From contig JADGIG010000052.1 of the NCBI GenBank assembly GCA_018985235.1, positions 1-30,760 on the forward strand: a stretch of 30,760 nt of DNA, written 5' to 3'. The DNA is from Sanchytrium tribonematis (Eukaryota; Sanchytriomycota; Sanchytriomycetes; Sanchytriales; Sanchytriaceae). Shown here piece by piece: positions 1 through 11,451 of this stretch. Every line of letters begins with the position of its first letter. The stretch's first letter is position 1. The notes under the pieces were generated by a model that searched no databases, had not been told where the DNA came from, and saw only the letters and a program-made list of their open reading frames with translations. The translations under genes were made by a program, and so were the position numbers.

Positions 1-12
1 CCAATCAAAGAT

Positions 13-18
13 TTTATT
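13..18 (-). terminator. Polyadenylation signal overlapping the V-ATPase B stop
   Basis: AATAAA reads 18 to 13 on the minus strand; the stop TAA (16 to 14) lies inside it. Confidence 0.6.
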
Positions 19-1472
19 TTCTAGCATAGTATTGGTCCAAGTATTTTGGAGATATACGATTTAGCATTTCTTTTGGGAAAATTCTTAGTAATGACCAAGC
101 CAAATCCAAACTTTCTACGATGGTTCTACTTTCATATGGACCTTGTGCAATAAATGTTTTCTCGAATTTCTCCAAGAATTCAAGCGATAATTTGTCTTCT
201 TGATTCAAAGCTTCTTCACCTACCACAGCCTTCATAGCTGCTGCGTCTCTACCGATGGCATATTTGGCATACAATTGATTTGAAACATCGCCATGGTCTG
301 CCCGAGTCATTCCTGAATTAAAAATAAAAACCTTCTCCAATAGCAGATTTCATTAATCGACTAAGACTAGGAAGCACATTGATAGGCGGGTAAATTTGTC
401 TGTTGTGTAGCTGCCTATCGACGTAAACTTGTCCTTCAGTAATATAACCCGTTAAATCTGGAATAGGATGTGTAATATCGTCATTAGGCATAGTCAGAAT
501 TGGAATTTGAGTAATAGATCCATTTCTCCCTTCAACACGACCTGCTCTCTCATAAATAGTAGCCAAATCAGTGTACATGTAACCTGGATATCCTCGACGA
601 CCCGGTACTTCTTCACGGGCAGCACTAACCTCTCTCAAGGCATCTGCATAAGAAGACATGTCAGTCAAGATAACAAGCACGTGCTTTTCCAATTGATATG
701 CATAATATTCTGCAGTTGTTAAAGCTAGTCTCGGAGTAATAATACGTTCGATAGTAGGATCATTTGCCAAATTAAGAAATAAAGTAACTCGCTCCAAAGA
801 ACCATTTTCTTCGAAATCTTGCTTAAAAAATCTTGCAGTTTCCATATTGACACCCATAGCAGCAAAAACAATTGCAAAATTATCCTCGTGTCCATCTAAC
901 ACATCTTTCTTCTGCACCAAACCAGCTTGTCTACAAATTTGAGCAGCAATCTCGTTATGAGGTAGACCAGCAGCTGAAAAGATTGGAATTTTTTGCCCAC
1001 GAGCAATACTGTTCATTGTATCAATAGCACTAATACCAGTTTGGATCATTTCTTCTGGGTAAATTCTAGAATATGGATTAATAGGTTGCCCCATAATATC
1101 TAAATGGTCATCAGCAAATATTTGTGGCCCATTATCCAAAGGTTTACCACTGCCATTAAGAACACGCCCCAACATGTCTTCACTGACGGGCATTTTCAGA
1201 ACATCTCCTGTAAATGTAGAATTACAATGTCTGGAATCAATTCCAGTGGTGCCTTCAAAAACTTGAACAATCGCTTTTTTACCTTGAACATCCAAAACTT
1301 GTCCTGTTCTTTTGCTTCCATCTGCCAAAGTCAGCTCAACAATTTCGCTAAACTTGGCAAACCGAACGTTGTCCATAATTACTAAAGGACCATTGACGCC
1401 GCTAATGGTTATATAATTAAGCCTTGGGTTTTTAATGTAATCTCTTGTAACAGCTGCAATTCGTGGATCCAT
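14..1472 (-). CDS. VMA2: V-type proton ATPase subunit B (catalytic sector V1)
   Basis: Non-catalytic B subunit of the V1 hexamer, which alternates with subunit A and carries regulatory nucleotide sites; the pump acidifies vacuoles and endosomes. The gene is two exons, complement(332..1472) and complement(14..312), giving 479 residues, slightly short of the usual ~490-510 because the N-terminus is trimmed. Family landmarks run in order: [56 protein letters not shown] (the B-type P-loop replacement), [19 protein letters not shown] and [14 protein letters not shown]. Exon 2 then gives [15 protein letters not shown] and [13 protein letters not shown], as expected for the C-terminal domain. A 19-nt intron (313-331) splits the conserved Glu-Gly-Met of the GEGMTR stretch in phase 1; without splicing the frame stops inside the intron. 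Start is the ATG at 1472. The TAA stop lies within AATAAA. Divergent from talin, 466 bp between starts. Confidence 0.97.
313..331 (-). other. 19-nt spliceosomal intron in V-ATPase B
   Basis: The minus-strand sequence is gtttttatttttaattcag: GT at the 5' end, AG at the 3' end, and almost all T/A between. Removal joins GAA-G to GA-ATG and restores the family-invariant Gly-Glu-Gly-Met-Thr-Arg. Retention produces an in-frame TAA after five codons. Phase 1. Confidence 0.93.
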
Positions 1473-1938
1473 TTCTTAAAGTCAGAAGGAGTGTTTGAAA
1501 TTTTATATTTTTCATCGATTTATTCTAGGATCTTTGAATAATTAAAGCTCTCGAATTTTATAATTCACCTAGCGCAATATGTGGCTCTAATACCAATTGT
1601 CCCTCTTTTTCTAGAAAACAAGCTCATAAGGTAAATTTAACTATTGCCAAATTAAGAAGAAATTAAATGAGCATTATTTTTATTTTCAACGACTTAATGT
1701 TTTTGTTTCTATTGAATATAATTAATAAATTACCGCTATTAGATAATTAATATTGGTGAGACTCCACAAATAAATTTTTTAATAGGAATTTATTGATTCA
1801 CAAATTTTCCGCGTGCTTCGGAAGAACAATTATTAATGCTAATGAAATAAATTTATCAGCATATCAATTAACGCCTCAAATTCAATTTACCTAACTCGGG
1901 CTAAAGCGACGTCGTTTACAGTTTTGGAATTTTTTTAA
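1473..1938. promoter_or_regulatory. Divergent promoter region between V-ATPase B and talin
   Basis: 466 bp between the two start codons, the longest intergenic space on the left side. No convincing ORF, tRNA or repeat was seen. It is AT-rich, with one conspicuous GC-containing palindrome, CGACGTCG (1907-1914), 25 bp upstream of the talin ATG; this has the ACGT core of bZIP/CREB-type sites. Its function as an operator is inference. Confidence 0.4.
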
Positions 1939-4900
1939 ATGTTATCATTGAAAATCAACTTGACTACTCAAGGTAAGATAAAAACGATGCAATTTCCTGG
2001 AAACATAGCTATACATACTATCGTCCAGAAGATTAAGGAAGAGACTCAAATGGGAGAGTCGGCCGATCACGCCTTATATGATCCAGAGCACAAAAGGTGG
2101 TTGAAAATGGAAAAGACTTTATTTTATTATGATATACCTAGTAACCATGTTCTAGAATTTAAAAAGAAACATCGTCCTTTAAAATTAAAAATGTTGGATG
2201 GAACCCTGAAAACTGTCTTAATTGATGAAAGTTTATCAGTGCAGCAATTGGTGGATTTCTGTTGTGACAAGCTACAAATCAATAATCCTGAAGAATTTTC
2301 TCTAGGTATGGAAGTCGAAGTCGATGAGAAAGAGAAACAGAAGAAGGAAAAAGATAAGGAGCTCTCAAGTTTGACCGACCAGGCATTCAGATGGCTTAAT
2401 CCTGATCAAGCATTATGTGAGCAAAATATTACTAATGAGGATGTATTAGTTTTGAAAAAGAAGTTTTATTTTAGTGATCAAAATGTAGATCGTAATGACC
2501 CTGTTCAATTGAATTTAGTCTACACACAAGCCAGGAATCAAATTTTGTCAGAGAAACATCCTTGCACATTTGAGGAGGCCATCCAATTTGCTGCGATTCA
2601 ATGCCAAGTTCAATTTGGTAATAATGATCCAACAAAACATAAACCAGGTTTCTTGGAAGTGAAAGATTTTCTTCCACCTGAGTATCAAAGATCCAAAGAT
2701 GTAGAAAAAAGAGTTTTTGCTGAACATTCTAAACTTGGTGGTATGAATGATTTAAATGCAAAATATCGATACGTGCAACTCAGTAGATCTTTAAGAACTT
2801 ATGGTGTTACTTTTTATTTGGTAAAGGAAAAGACAAAGAAAAAAGGTGTTTTAGAACCAGTTTTGCTTGGTATCACGAAAGAAAAGATTATGAGGTTTGA
2901 CGTGAAGACTAAAGAAGTTGTTCATAGTTGGGCGTTAACCACATTAAGACGATGGGCCGCTACTCCAAATTCTTTGACTCTTGATTTTGGAGACCACAGC
3001 GATGCTTATTATACAGTTCAGACTGCTGAAGGAGATGTCATTTCTCAATTAATTGGTGGATACATCGACATCATTTTAAAGAAGAGAAGAGACGGAGAGC
3101 GAAAAGTAGAAGATGGCGCTGAAGAAATGGCAATGACTGAATCTATCCAGAGAGCACCTAAAATGGAAACTGCTAGTTTGATGGCTTTTAAGGAACAGAA
3201 GGCTCAAATGAAATCATTTGGAAATGGTCAACAATCTATGAAACCGAGCCAGACAGTTGCTCAGGTTGTAAAGATTGGTTTTGCGACTCATCAGGTGAGC
3301 GGTAATGTCATGAAGAAAAATGAAACACAAAAAATCGAAATGTCAAGTTTCGATGCCGTTCAACAACATCTACAATCTGGATTTGCAGCTATAAATTCTG
3401 CTTGTGTTGAACTACAGTATCCAAGTGCGATTCAACCTTTAGATACTGAGACACATCCAGAGGCATCTGTGTGGAAGAAAGAGGCTTGGTTTAAACATGC
3501 TGCTAATATAAATTCTAGGATGGTAAAACATGTGGAGAGCACCTCAATTTTGTTAAACCAGGCCATTTTGAATAAGGAAAGTCTAGATCTGGATCTTGTA
3601 GGTGGATCTATTTACACATTATCAAGTAATCTATCACAATTGGCAGCCGAAGCGAAAATGATCGGATGTTTTGCTGAAGATCAAGATCAGGCAGATAGAA
3701 TCTTAGATTCAACTCGAAGAATTGGTGCATCCACCGCTGAATGGCTTTTGGCTTGTCAAAACGCGCTAGAGGCTGGTCTGACCCCTCCTGAATTGTACAA
3801 AGCATCTCAATCCCTTGTAGATACAGTAGATGAGCTAATTAACTTATTAGGTACTAAAAACAGTAGTGATGAAGATAGACAATACGTTCTAAGTGCAGCT
3901 CAGAATATCACTGTTGAATTTTCTCATTTAATCGAGGAAAGCAGTCAATTTAAGGGTGAGCTCAGCTCTGTGAACAAAACAAAGTTTGAGAATGCGCTTC
4001 TTGATTTAAAAACAGCGTGTGCTCATGTTTTGGCTGTAGCAAAGTCTGTTTTGCCTATGTTGGACGTTACAGAATGTACCACACAAGCAATATATGCTGC
4101 TAAAAATGCATTAGAGTCCTCTCAAGCTATGTCTGGATTTCTGGACGACAATGAAAATGAGGGATTTGCGTACGCTTGTCAACAGCTCAACGGGAATATT
4201 GAAAGATTAGTGTCATTGTTGGATGGATCTCAGGAAAAGAACGTCGGAAATTTGAGTGAAAAAGTACAAAAAGTTCTGTCGTTGACAACTGAAGCAAATC
4301 AAGTTTCCTATGACGCTGATGCACTATTGGCCAAAATTAAGGAGATAACAGTAGCCTCAGCTGAATTATCGGCAGTCATTACAGCTTCAATTAACCAAAG
4401 TAATGATCCAAAAGAGATTGAAAGATTAAAGGCCGCTGCTAAAGATGCTGCAAAGAAGACTAATGATCTAGTTCAAGAAACAAGAAAGTGGACTAAAGAC
4501 CCTGATAATGATGATCTAAGAATGGGAGTCTTAAAGAGTGTTGGAAAACTGCAACTTGCGATGAAAAGTGTAAGTGGTGATACTAGAGAAAACGCTATCG
4601 AAAATTTACTTGAAATGGCTCAGAAGTCAATCTTAAATGTTTCCGGTTTGCTCAACGCCTGCTCTGGAGCTGCTTTGTCAAATAACAATCCAGCAGGCCA
4701 AAAACAATTGATGCAGGCAGCTAGAAAAACATTTATTCAAAATACTGATCTAGCAGGTTCAGTCGTGGAACTAAAAGAAGACATTAAGAATGTTCAAGCC
4801 CAATTGAAATTAATCAATGCTGCTACAGATTCCGTAAAAACCAATGAAAATTTACTTAAAGCAGTCAAATTTGCCAAAGATTTTATTGCAGATCCAAGTA

Positions 4901-7900
4901 TTAAAAAACAAGTGTCGGATGGTAATGACAGAGTTATTGAGAGTATGGAGAAAGTGAAAAGTGCTCTTGCAACAATCAGTTGCTTTGGTGATATTGGAGG
5001 GCCAGAATATGTACTTGATAGTATCTTGGACGGCTTAAAGAAGGGACAGAAGGAGATTAATGAAGTTAATTCAGATTTAACACTTCTTGACAAAGAAAAT
5101 GTTTTGGGAGATATTCGACAACTCCAAGATGATCTGAAACAAAATGCGAAAGCCGCATTTCAAGAACTTTTGAAAATCAAAAACTTTTCTCAAGAAGGCA
5201 ATGATCAAGGGGTCGGAGGAAGCGCACAAGATATGACATCTTATTTAAGCCGAGTAACCAATGCAGGTAAGCAAGTTGCTGCTATTTTAGGACTTGAGAA
5301 ATGGAACGAAGATACCGATGAACAGCAAGCCCAGTTGATTTCAAATCTTGCTAAATCTTACCTGCCATTGATCGCTATTGTTGAAAAAGCTAGAAATGCT
5401 TTAGGTAAAAAGGGAGACAGGAAAGAAATGGAAGATGATATCGCTAAATTCCAAAATGCTTTGACCGCATTAATGGCATCTCTGCCTGAACAAAAAGAAT
5501 TAGAAAAAGTTATCAATCAGGTGTCTGAAGTTTTGTCTAGACCGGTAGCTAATAATTCGCAAGAGCCAGAAGAAGCTAAAAACAAATTGTTCCAAAGTTC
5601 TTCTCAAATGTCGAATGCTTATAATCAATTGGTCAACGCCCACAAACTTCCACATAATGAGTTGCTCAAAATTATGAATGATATGACGAAACATCATTCC
5701 GAAATTGTCTCATCCGCATTAGCCATAAGTAATCAGCTTGATAATGAGGAAGATCGCCAAAGAATTCGCGCCTTATTATCCGAAATATCGGAGTCCAGCT
5801 CCTCTGTATTAGGATTTTCAAAGAGAGCTTCATCTGTCGTTTTAGACGATGTACAGCTCAAAGATACGATGTTAGGAACCTCTCAAAAATTGGGAACCGC
5901 GATTCAAGAGTTACTTCAAATTGTTTCTCAAGTTGGAAACGAGGACGAACAAATGGCTAAAATCAATATTAAGAAAGCTGTTGAGAAGGGTCAAGATATA
6001 ATTAAAAATTGCAATGTTCCTCCAAAGATTATTGACTCATATGACAAAATTTCCGATGATGTCGCTGGTGCACTTGATAAGGTACTTGCTGCATTAGACA
6101 AGCTAAGAGGCGACTTAAATAAGAATACTTTGGAAGCAGTCAGTACCGAAGCTGAGAAGGCCACTATTGAATTTGCATCAGCTTTGGCCAAGGCCCTTTA
6201 TGTTGTTGCATTGAACGACTTTGATACGGTTCAAGGAACTCCTGGATTTGTAGACTGTGCAGTTCAAGAAGCTGGGTATGAAAGATTAAAAGAAAGAGTT
6301 GAACAACTTAAGAAGTCCAAAACGCCTCAAGAAGTTGCGCAAGTTACTGCTGACATTGCAAAAATAACAAACAGCGTAATGTTGCTTTGTAAAGAGCTAG
6401 CTGCAGATAAAACAGGTAAAGTAAGTCCAACAGATCAGCAGTATTTTATGCAATATGCCCAATACATTGGACAAAGTGTTCAGGGCTTTGTTGGTGCAGT
6501 AAAACTATTTAGCACCGCCATGAATGATGAAAATAGACAACAAACTATGGCTCATGCAAATGGAATTGCCGAGGGAATCAAGGGCATTGTACAGTATCTC
6601 AAAGAGCCTCAATTTAATGGTACTCCCACTCAATTTGGTTCAAAAGCCTTGGTCATGCAAAAACCTATTCAAGACTCTGCCAAGAAGTTTTTCAGAGCTT
6701 TGGATGGTAGTGGGAACGCCTTGACAATTTTAAGTCTTAACCCTCAAAACACGTCTATTTTGGGTCAAATTGCAACCAATGCTAAAGTAATGAATGATTC
6801 CAAAAACGGTATTCTCAAATCATTAGAAGAACAAAGTCCAGGGAAAAAGAAATTGGAACAGATTGCTGATAAGTTGCAAAACACTCTGATTGATTTGGAC
6901 GCAGCTTTATTAAAATGTGCAACAGAAGGTTTAACCAAGTCTCCTGACGCTCAGGTAAATCAAACAATGGATGCCGCAGACATGGTTGCGACCGCATTAA
7001 ACGATTTAGATCACTTGAATTTAGAACCTGCGTACATATCCAAACAGGCACTTCAACTCAACGATTTACACGATATGATTATGAAACAAATGCTCGCAGA
7101 AGCAAGTATTCGAGACAACAAGGCTACCCAATGTGATATTGTTGGTTTGCTAAAAGATTTAACTGAAGCATTTTTGGACTTGCAATTGGCTTTGAAAGAT
7201 ATGAATTCATCAGAAATTGCTGAGAAGAGAGAAAAAGTGTACGATAAATTAGATGACATAAAAGGGTATTGGGTTCAATCCGAATCTCTGGATAAACTTG
7301 TGGAAAGTGCTAAATCTCAAATCTCTGCAATTCATGGAAATATTTTAAAGACATATCCTACCTCATCTGGTGCAATTGTTCCATTGGCCGCATTTTTAAA
7401 TGACTGTAGAGAACTTATTTTAAGTATCGGGTCATTTGCTGGTGTTATCGGTAAAGAAAATCCTGATTTTGAAAGCAAGATTCCTGCTATACCCAGCAAG
7501 CTACAAAGCATGCAGCCTAGTCTTTGCATTGCATTAAAAGTTGCTGAAGTTTCTACTAAAAACGAGATCGACTCAAATTTGAAAGCACTTGTCTTGGGGC
7601 TTTGCACATATTTAGATATGATGAGAAATGCTTTTATGAGACCAGCTGATGGTAGTGCTAAATCTTCATTGAGTAGCGCTAGTAGAGATGTGTCAACAAG
7701 AGTAGGGGCATTGATAAACAGTGTCAAAAATGCCAACCCTGGGCTTTCTCAAACTGAGAATGCAGTTTCAAAGATTAATGATGACGTTATGGCTGGAATT
7801 GAAAGTACAATGGTATTCGCTGAAGCAGGCCAATTAGAACCTTCTTCTGGTGACAAACCATTCAAAGAATATCATGGAGATATTCAGGTTGGTGTTAAGA

Positions 7901-9562
7901 GGTTGATTGAAGATGTGAAAGGTATTGTTTCAGCCACTGCACAGTCCATGAATAATCTTGGAGATTTCAGTGGAAAGAGTGCGAAGCATTTGGAAGAAGT
8001 GTGGGCTTTGTCAAAAAGTGCAATCGCAAGTGTGACTTCTGCTGATAAGCTTACCCAAATTGAATTATTAAAATCTGCAGCGGCCATGTCTCAGAGTATG
8101 AATGAATTGATCAGCACTGCAATGCAAGTGTGTGGCAAACCACAAAATGATCCTGAATTCGCAACTGTTCTGCCTCAAGCTGCAAAGAAAGCCGCACAAC
8201 AAATTGCAGTATTTTACAAAGCTGTTGAGAGTGTGAGCGATGAAAAAACTAGAGCTTTGAAAGCTATTACAGCTGTAATGGGAGATTTGAAATTCCAGGA
8301 AGATGCGTTCTTAAGTGACCAAAAAGCTGAAGGGTATATTTTATTTATATAGTACTGCGTTACCAGATGATGTTCTTAAATGCTCCAGAGATGTTGCTGC
8401 TAGTGTAGCCGCAATGATGTCCACATTTGGAAAGAAAGATGAGTTAGTCTTCAAACTAAACGACTCTAAGAAATTGGTAGATGAAATGATCAGAACAACT
8501 AGAGCTTCCATTGAAAATGCTCCTGATGCTCAGAAAAACAAAATGAAAGTTAACATTCAGTCATTCTTTGAAAATTTTGGAGTATTGCTAACTACTCTCA
8601 ACGATCCAAATGCAGATAAATCTAAAATGGAAGAAGCCGCCCGAAGAGTTGGCGCTTCTATTAGTGGTATTTCTGATGTTGCTAAGCAATTAACACCTGA
8701 TGGCTATGTCGACCAGGATGATCCAAACTATATTGCTGAGCAAGAATTAATATCAGCTGCCAATGCAATTGACATTGCGTCAAAGAAATTAGCTAAGATG
8801 ACATTTGCTCCACGAAAAGAAGGTGAAGATATGACATTTGAAGAGGCATGTGCAGAAATTGCAAGAGCTGTTATTGGCGCTTCATCTGCCTTGATTAAAG
8901 CTGCTACCAGTGTTCAAAGAGAAATTGGTTCAAAAGGTCACAAACTTAAGAAAGAAAATGAAATGTTCTTCAGTGATGGTACTTGGAGTGATGGACTGGT
9001 GAGTGCTGCTAAAGTTGTTGTAGCAGCTGTAGGTGATCTCGTAACTCTTGTCAATGAGGCATCAAAAGGTAAAATTCAACCTGAAAAGATTGTAGTTGTT
9101 GCAAGAAGTATCGCAAGTAGCTGTGCACATTTGATTGCATCCGCAAGTGTCAAAGTGGACTTGGAAAGTCAGGCTCAATTGAGATTGAAAGCTGCTGGTA
9201 AACAAGTTACTGCTGCGGTCGAAAACTTGGTGAATACTGTTGAAGAAAAAGTCCAACCTGACGACAATGCTGTATTCAATGATGCAAAGGCCAGCGGTGT
9301 CAAGGGCAGAATCGGAGAAATGGATGCCCAAACTGAAATTTTGAGAATGGAGAAAGAATTAGAAAAAGCCAGAAATAGGTTGGCTGGAATGAGAAAAGAT
9401 AAATATACAAAGCCAGAAGATATTAAAACAGGAACTATCAAATCTGCTTCAAAGGAGACCCCACCATCTTCTAGTAGCACTTTTGCAATGAACCGTGATT
9501 CTGCCACCAGGCTCAGTCAAATTGGAAGTAAGAGCACTATGATGAAACCACAAAAGCCATAA
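1939..9562 (+). CDS. TLN: Talin
   Basis: Large cytoskeletal adaptor that links integrin-type receptors and membrane to actin. Exons 1939..8333 and 8353..9562 give 2534 residues, the normal talin length. The head (about 1-395) is an F0-F1-F2-F3 FERM: MLSLKINL start, KKHRPLKLKMLDGT at the F0/F1 border, FYFSDQNVDRNDPVQLNL entering F2, GFLEVKDFLPPEY, then the PTB-like F3 with LLGITKEKIMRFD, RRWAATPNSLTLDFGD and YIDIILKKRR. A long alpha-helical rod follows. The C-terminal I/LWEQ actin-binding module (about 2230-2450) is followed by the dimerisation helix near 2460-2480 (ILRMEKELEKARNRLAGMRK), matching the talin end. About 50 Ser/Thr/Lys-rich residues extend beyond that helix. No villin headpiece is seen. 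A 19-nt intron breaks the ORF at residue 2132. The stop overlaps AATAAA. Talin has been lost from most fungi, so it is informative about lineage. Confidence 0.97.
8334..8352 (+). other. 19-nt spliceosomal intron in talin
   Basis: Sequence gtatattttatttatatag. Splicing joins GAA-GG to T-ACT-GCG (Glu-Gly-Thr-Ala) and connects two frames that are both clearly talin rod. Retained, the frame ends at a TAG formed by the 3' splice site itself. Phase 2. Confidence 0.93.
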
Positions 9563-9566
9563 TAAA
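9561..9566 (+). terminator. Polyadenylation signal overlapping the talin stop
   Basis: AATAAA begins at the second base of the TAA stop (9560-9562). Confidence 0.6.
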
Positions 9567-9822
9567 ATTTATTTTGTTTCCATTTCCTCGCAGAAAATAA
9601 ATCACTGACTTTGTTGGATGACTACTTGGTATATTTGTCAAATTTTTTAAGGGTGATCTGTTTTCATCTAAACTTATCCATCCCCTCTAAACTGCCCTTT
9701 TACCATCTAAAATGACGCAAACCCACGTCTAAATTGGAGAATTACGACAACTATATTGCTAATGACGCATCAAAATGTTACATGTGGCAGTATTTAATGA
9801 TTGACCTCCCCAAAAATAAATC
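9563..9822 (+). promoter_or_regulatory. Talin 3' / TBC-TLDc 5' intergenic region with paired TGACGCA motifs
   Basis: 260 bp with no ORF of note. TGACGCA occurs at 9713-9719 and again at 9763-9769, same orientation, exactly 50 bp apart and 54-110 bp upstream of the TBC-TLDc start. TGACG-type half sites are bound by bZIP/ATF factors in many eukaryotes; use here is inferred. Confidence 0.3.
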
Positions 9823-11029
9823 ATGAAGGGGCATTATATGAAATCGATATCTCCTAAATTAATGTCAATAGAATCACCTGACTCGTTTTGGGAGCGAGTA
9901 CTCAACTCCGAGCCCATATCTAATAAGAAACTAAAAGAATCAGCACGAAAAGGCATTCCTCAAGAATATAGAAGAAAAATATGGATAAAATTGGGAAGTA
10001 ATTTTTCAATTCCATTGAAACCAAACGAGAATATATTAAAATGCTTGGGAACAAAATTTCCTCATATCGAGTATGCACCATATCTTAAAAATCTGATTTA
10101 TGTTATGAGAACAATTTTAGACCCTGGTGAGACTGCGAGTCTCATCGGGTCCATGATTATGGATGACAAACTTTTAGTGAATTCCAATTATACTCAAATG
10201 ATTAATCTTGCTGAAAGCATGAACAAAAATGGCGGAAATTGTGAAAGAATGATGGACTCATTTTTTAACGATCTTTCAATAGAATTAAGATGTAGACTGA
10301 TAGACTGCTTAATAGTGGAGGGGTTTAAAATATCAGTTAAATTCTGCCTGTCGGCGTTGTCATTCCCTGAACTGCCTGATGACCTTATATTTATGAAAAA
10401 AGTATTCTCATTTTCTTTTTCTAGAAAGAAATTAGACTCTGCAAAAACGTCTCCATATTCCCCAGAAATTATCGGTCATGATTTTCCAAATGATGCCGAT
10501 CTTACAGAAGAAGACTGGTTGTTTATCTGGAAACACATTCCTCAAAGAGATATCCAGAGTCATTTAAATTTATGTTTTTCTTCAAATGAACACGGATATA
10601 ACATTTCATCTCTTTACAGATTGTTGGACGATAATTCTCCATTCATATTATTTATTACAACACTAGATCACGAAGTCTTTGGAGTTTTTGTTTCTAGCCC
10701 TGTAGATTTTGGCCAAGATTGTGGAAATGGTGATACACTTTTATTTCAAATACAACCAAGTCACCATTGCTATAAAGTTAACAAGGATAAAAGTGAAATT
10801 GACAAATGTTTTATTGCCAATAAGAAGGAAATAATTGTTGGTTCTTCAAAGTACATTTTATTAATTTAGACATGGTCAAGCCCTATGGATACACGAATCT
10901 TTGACATTTGGATATACTGCATCTTCCAATACATTTATGAGTCCGCCTTTGGTCTCCTCGAAGCAACACGCCAACCACGTTGGTCACAAATTTGAAATTG
11001 CGAATTTAAAAATTTATGTTCTAGAATAA
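9823..11029 (+). CDS. TBC-TLDc domain protein (TBC1D24-like)
   Basis: Exons 9823..10850 and 10870..11029 encode 395 residues. A TBC domain occupies about 42-190 (RKGIPQEYRRKIW entry; then FFNDLSIELRCRLID followed by LIVEGFKI, as in TBC1D24). A TLDc domain runs from about 225 to the end (HGYNISSLYRLLDDNSPFIL, DHEVFGVFVSS, LLFQIQPS, EIIVGSSKHGQALWIHESLTFG, SPPL, FEIANLKIYV). This is the metazoan TBC1D24/Skywalker architecture; TLDc proteins are associated with V-ATPase and oxidative stress, and TBC1D24 with phosphoinositide-rich membranes and Rab/ARF6 traffic. The catalytic Arg and Gln fingers of active Rab-GAPs are not apparent, also true of TBC1D24. The last TLDc strand is encoded only after a 19-nt intron; the unspliced ORF would lose it. 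Stop TAA lies within AATAAA. Confidence 0.9.
10851..10869 (+). other. 19-nt spliceosomal intron in TBC-TLDc gene
   Basis: Sequence gtacattttattaatttag. Splicing joins AA to A-CAT-GGT and restores the conserved TLDc block ending in HGQALWI and the terminal beta strand. Retention gives a TAG at the 3' splice site. Phase 2. Confidence 0.92.
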
Positions 11030-11164
11030 ATACTCTTTTATAATTAATCGCCTCTCATTAGCACTAAGGGCCTTTCTATTCCGTCGATTAGGTCATTTAT
11101 CTCATCAAATTTACCATTCATGCTAATTGAATTTTTTACAATATTACTGATCAAATTTGTCTAA
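11022..11164 (-). pseudogene. Decayed duplicate of the SLC12 gene 3' end
   Basis: Aligns in the same orientation with 13371-13567, the last codons and downstream flank of the intact SLC12 gene. A 35-nt block (11051-11085 and 13431-13465) is identical. The flanks diverge by substitutions and deletions, including an 18-nt loss that removes most of the C-terminal Ala-Ser-Lys-Val-Ile-Ser residues, and two further deletions near 11129 and 11150. No open frame of useful length remains. The Crinkler-type gene lies between the two copies. The copy begins at the stop codon of the TBC-TLDc gene. Confidence 0.85.
11025..11030 (+). terminator. Polyadenylation signal overlapping the TBC-TLDc stop
   Basis: AATAAA spans the TAA stop at 11027-11029. 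The same 15-mer TAGAATAAATACTCT lies just past the SLC12 gene end (13371-13385), so this signal belongs to a duplicated segment. Confidence 0.6.
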
Positions 11165-11301
11165 AGGGATTCAATCCCAAAGCACGTCGGAAGTTCAAAT
11201 GTTTTGAATTAATGCAAGACGATTTTGATGCTGAATTTATGGGAATTTGAAAAGCAGTCAATGGCTCTGAAACTCTGAAAGTGATGAGGATTGGTAAATA
11301 A
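11161..11301 (+). pseudogene. Coding-like relic of unknown identity
   Basis: One plus-strand frame reads LKGFNPKARRKFKCFELMQD and on to DFDAEFMGI, then a TGA (11248-11250), then KAVNGSETLKVMRIGK and TAA (11299-11301) embedded in AATAAA (11297-11302). The stop/poly(A) overlap matches real gene ends in this window. This could be the broken C-terminal tail of a lost gene. I do not recognise the family, and chance cannot be excluded for so short a frame. Confidence 0.3.
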
Positions 11302-11446
11302 ACACTAGATAAATGCAAAGAAATTAAATGCCATCTATTGTTGTATTAATACTTGAATAAAACTTTTGAGACTTAAGATTCAGCTAGTGGGCAATTTGCC
11401 TGAACAAATAGAAAGACAATAAGTTTGAGTTTTAGCATACCACTAT
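11302..11446. other. AT-rich spacer downstream of the Crinkler-type gene
   Basis: With the two relics before it, this makes up the 417-bp gap between the TBC-TLDc gene and the Crinkler-type gene. Nothing further is recognised in it. Confidence 0.5.
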
Positions 11447-11451
11447 TTATT
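11446..11451 (-). terminator. Polyadenylation signal overlapping the Crinkler-type gene stop
   Basis: AATAAA on the minus strand (11451 to 11446) contains the TAA stop (11449 to 11447). Confidence 0.6.

Noticed and set aside
1104-1385. Open frames of 60-130 codons antisense to or overlapping V-ATPase B, talin, BMS1 and the cyclase.
   Set aside because: They lie within strongly conserved genes in other frames and show no family features; shadows.
1473-1938. tRNA, rRNA, riboswitch or CRISPR-like structures in intergenic regions.
   Set aside because: No cloverleaf, regular repeat-spacer pattern or conserved RNA motif could be seen by eye in any gap.
8334-8352. Interpretation of the split talin, V-ATPase B, TLDc and cyclase frames as frameshift mutations, programmed frameshifts or sequencing errors.
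   Set aside because: All four gaps are the same length, begin GT, end AG, are T/A-rich and restore the frame exactly; four independent errors would not do this.
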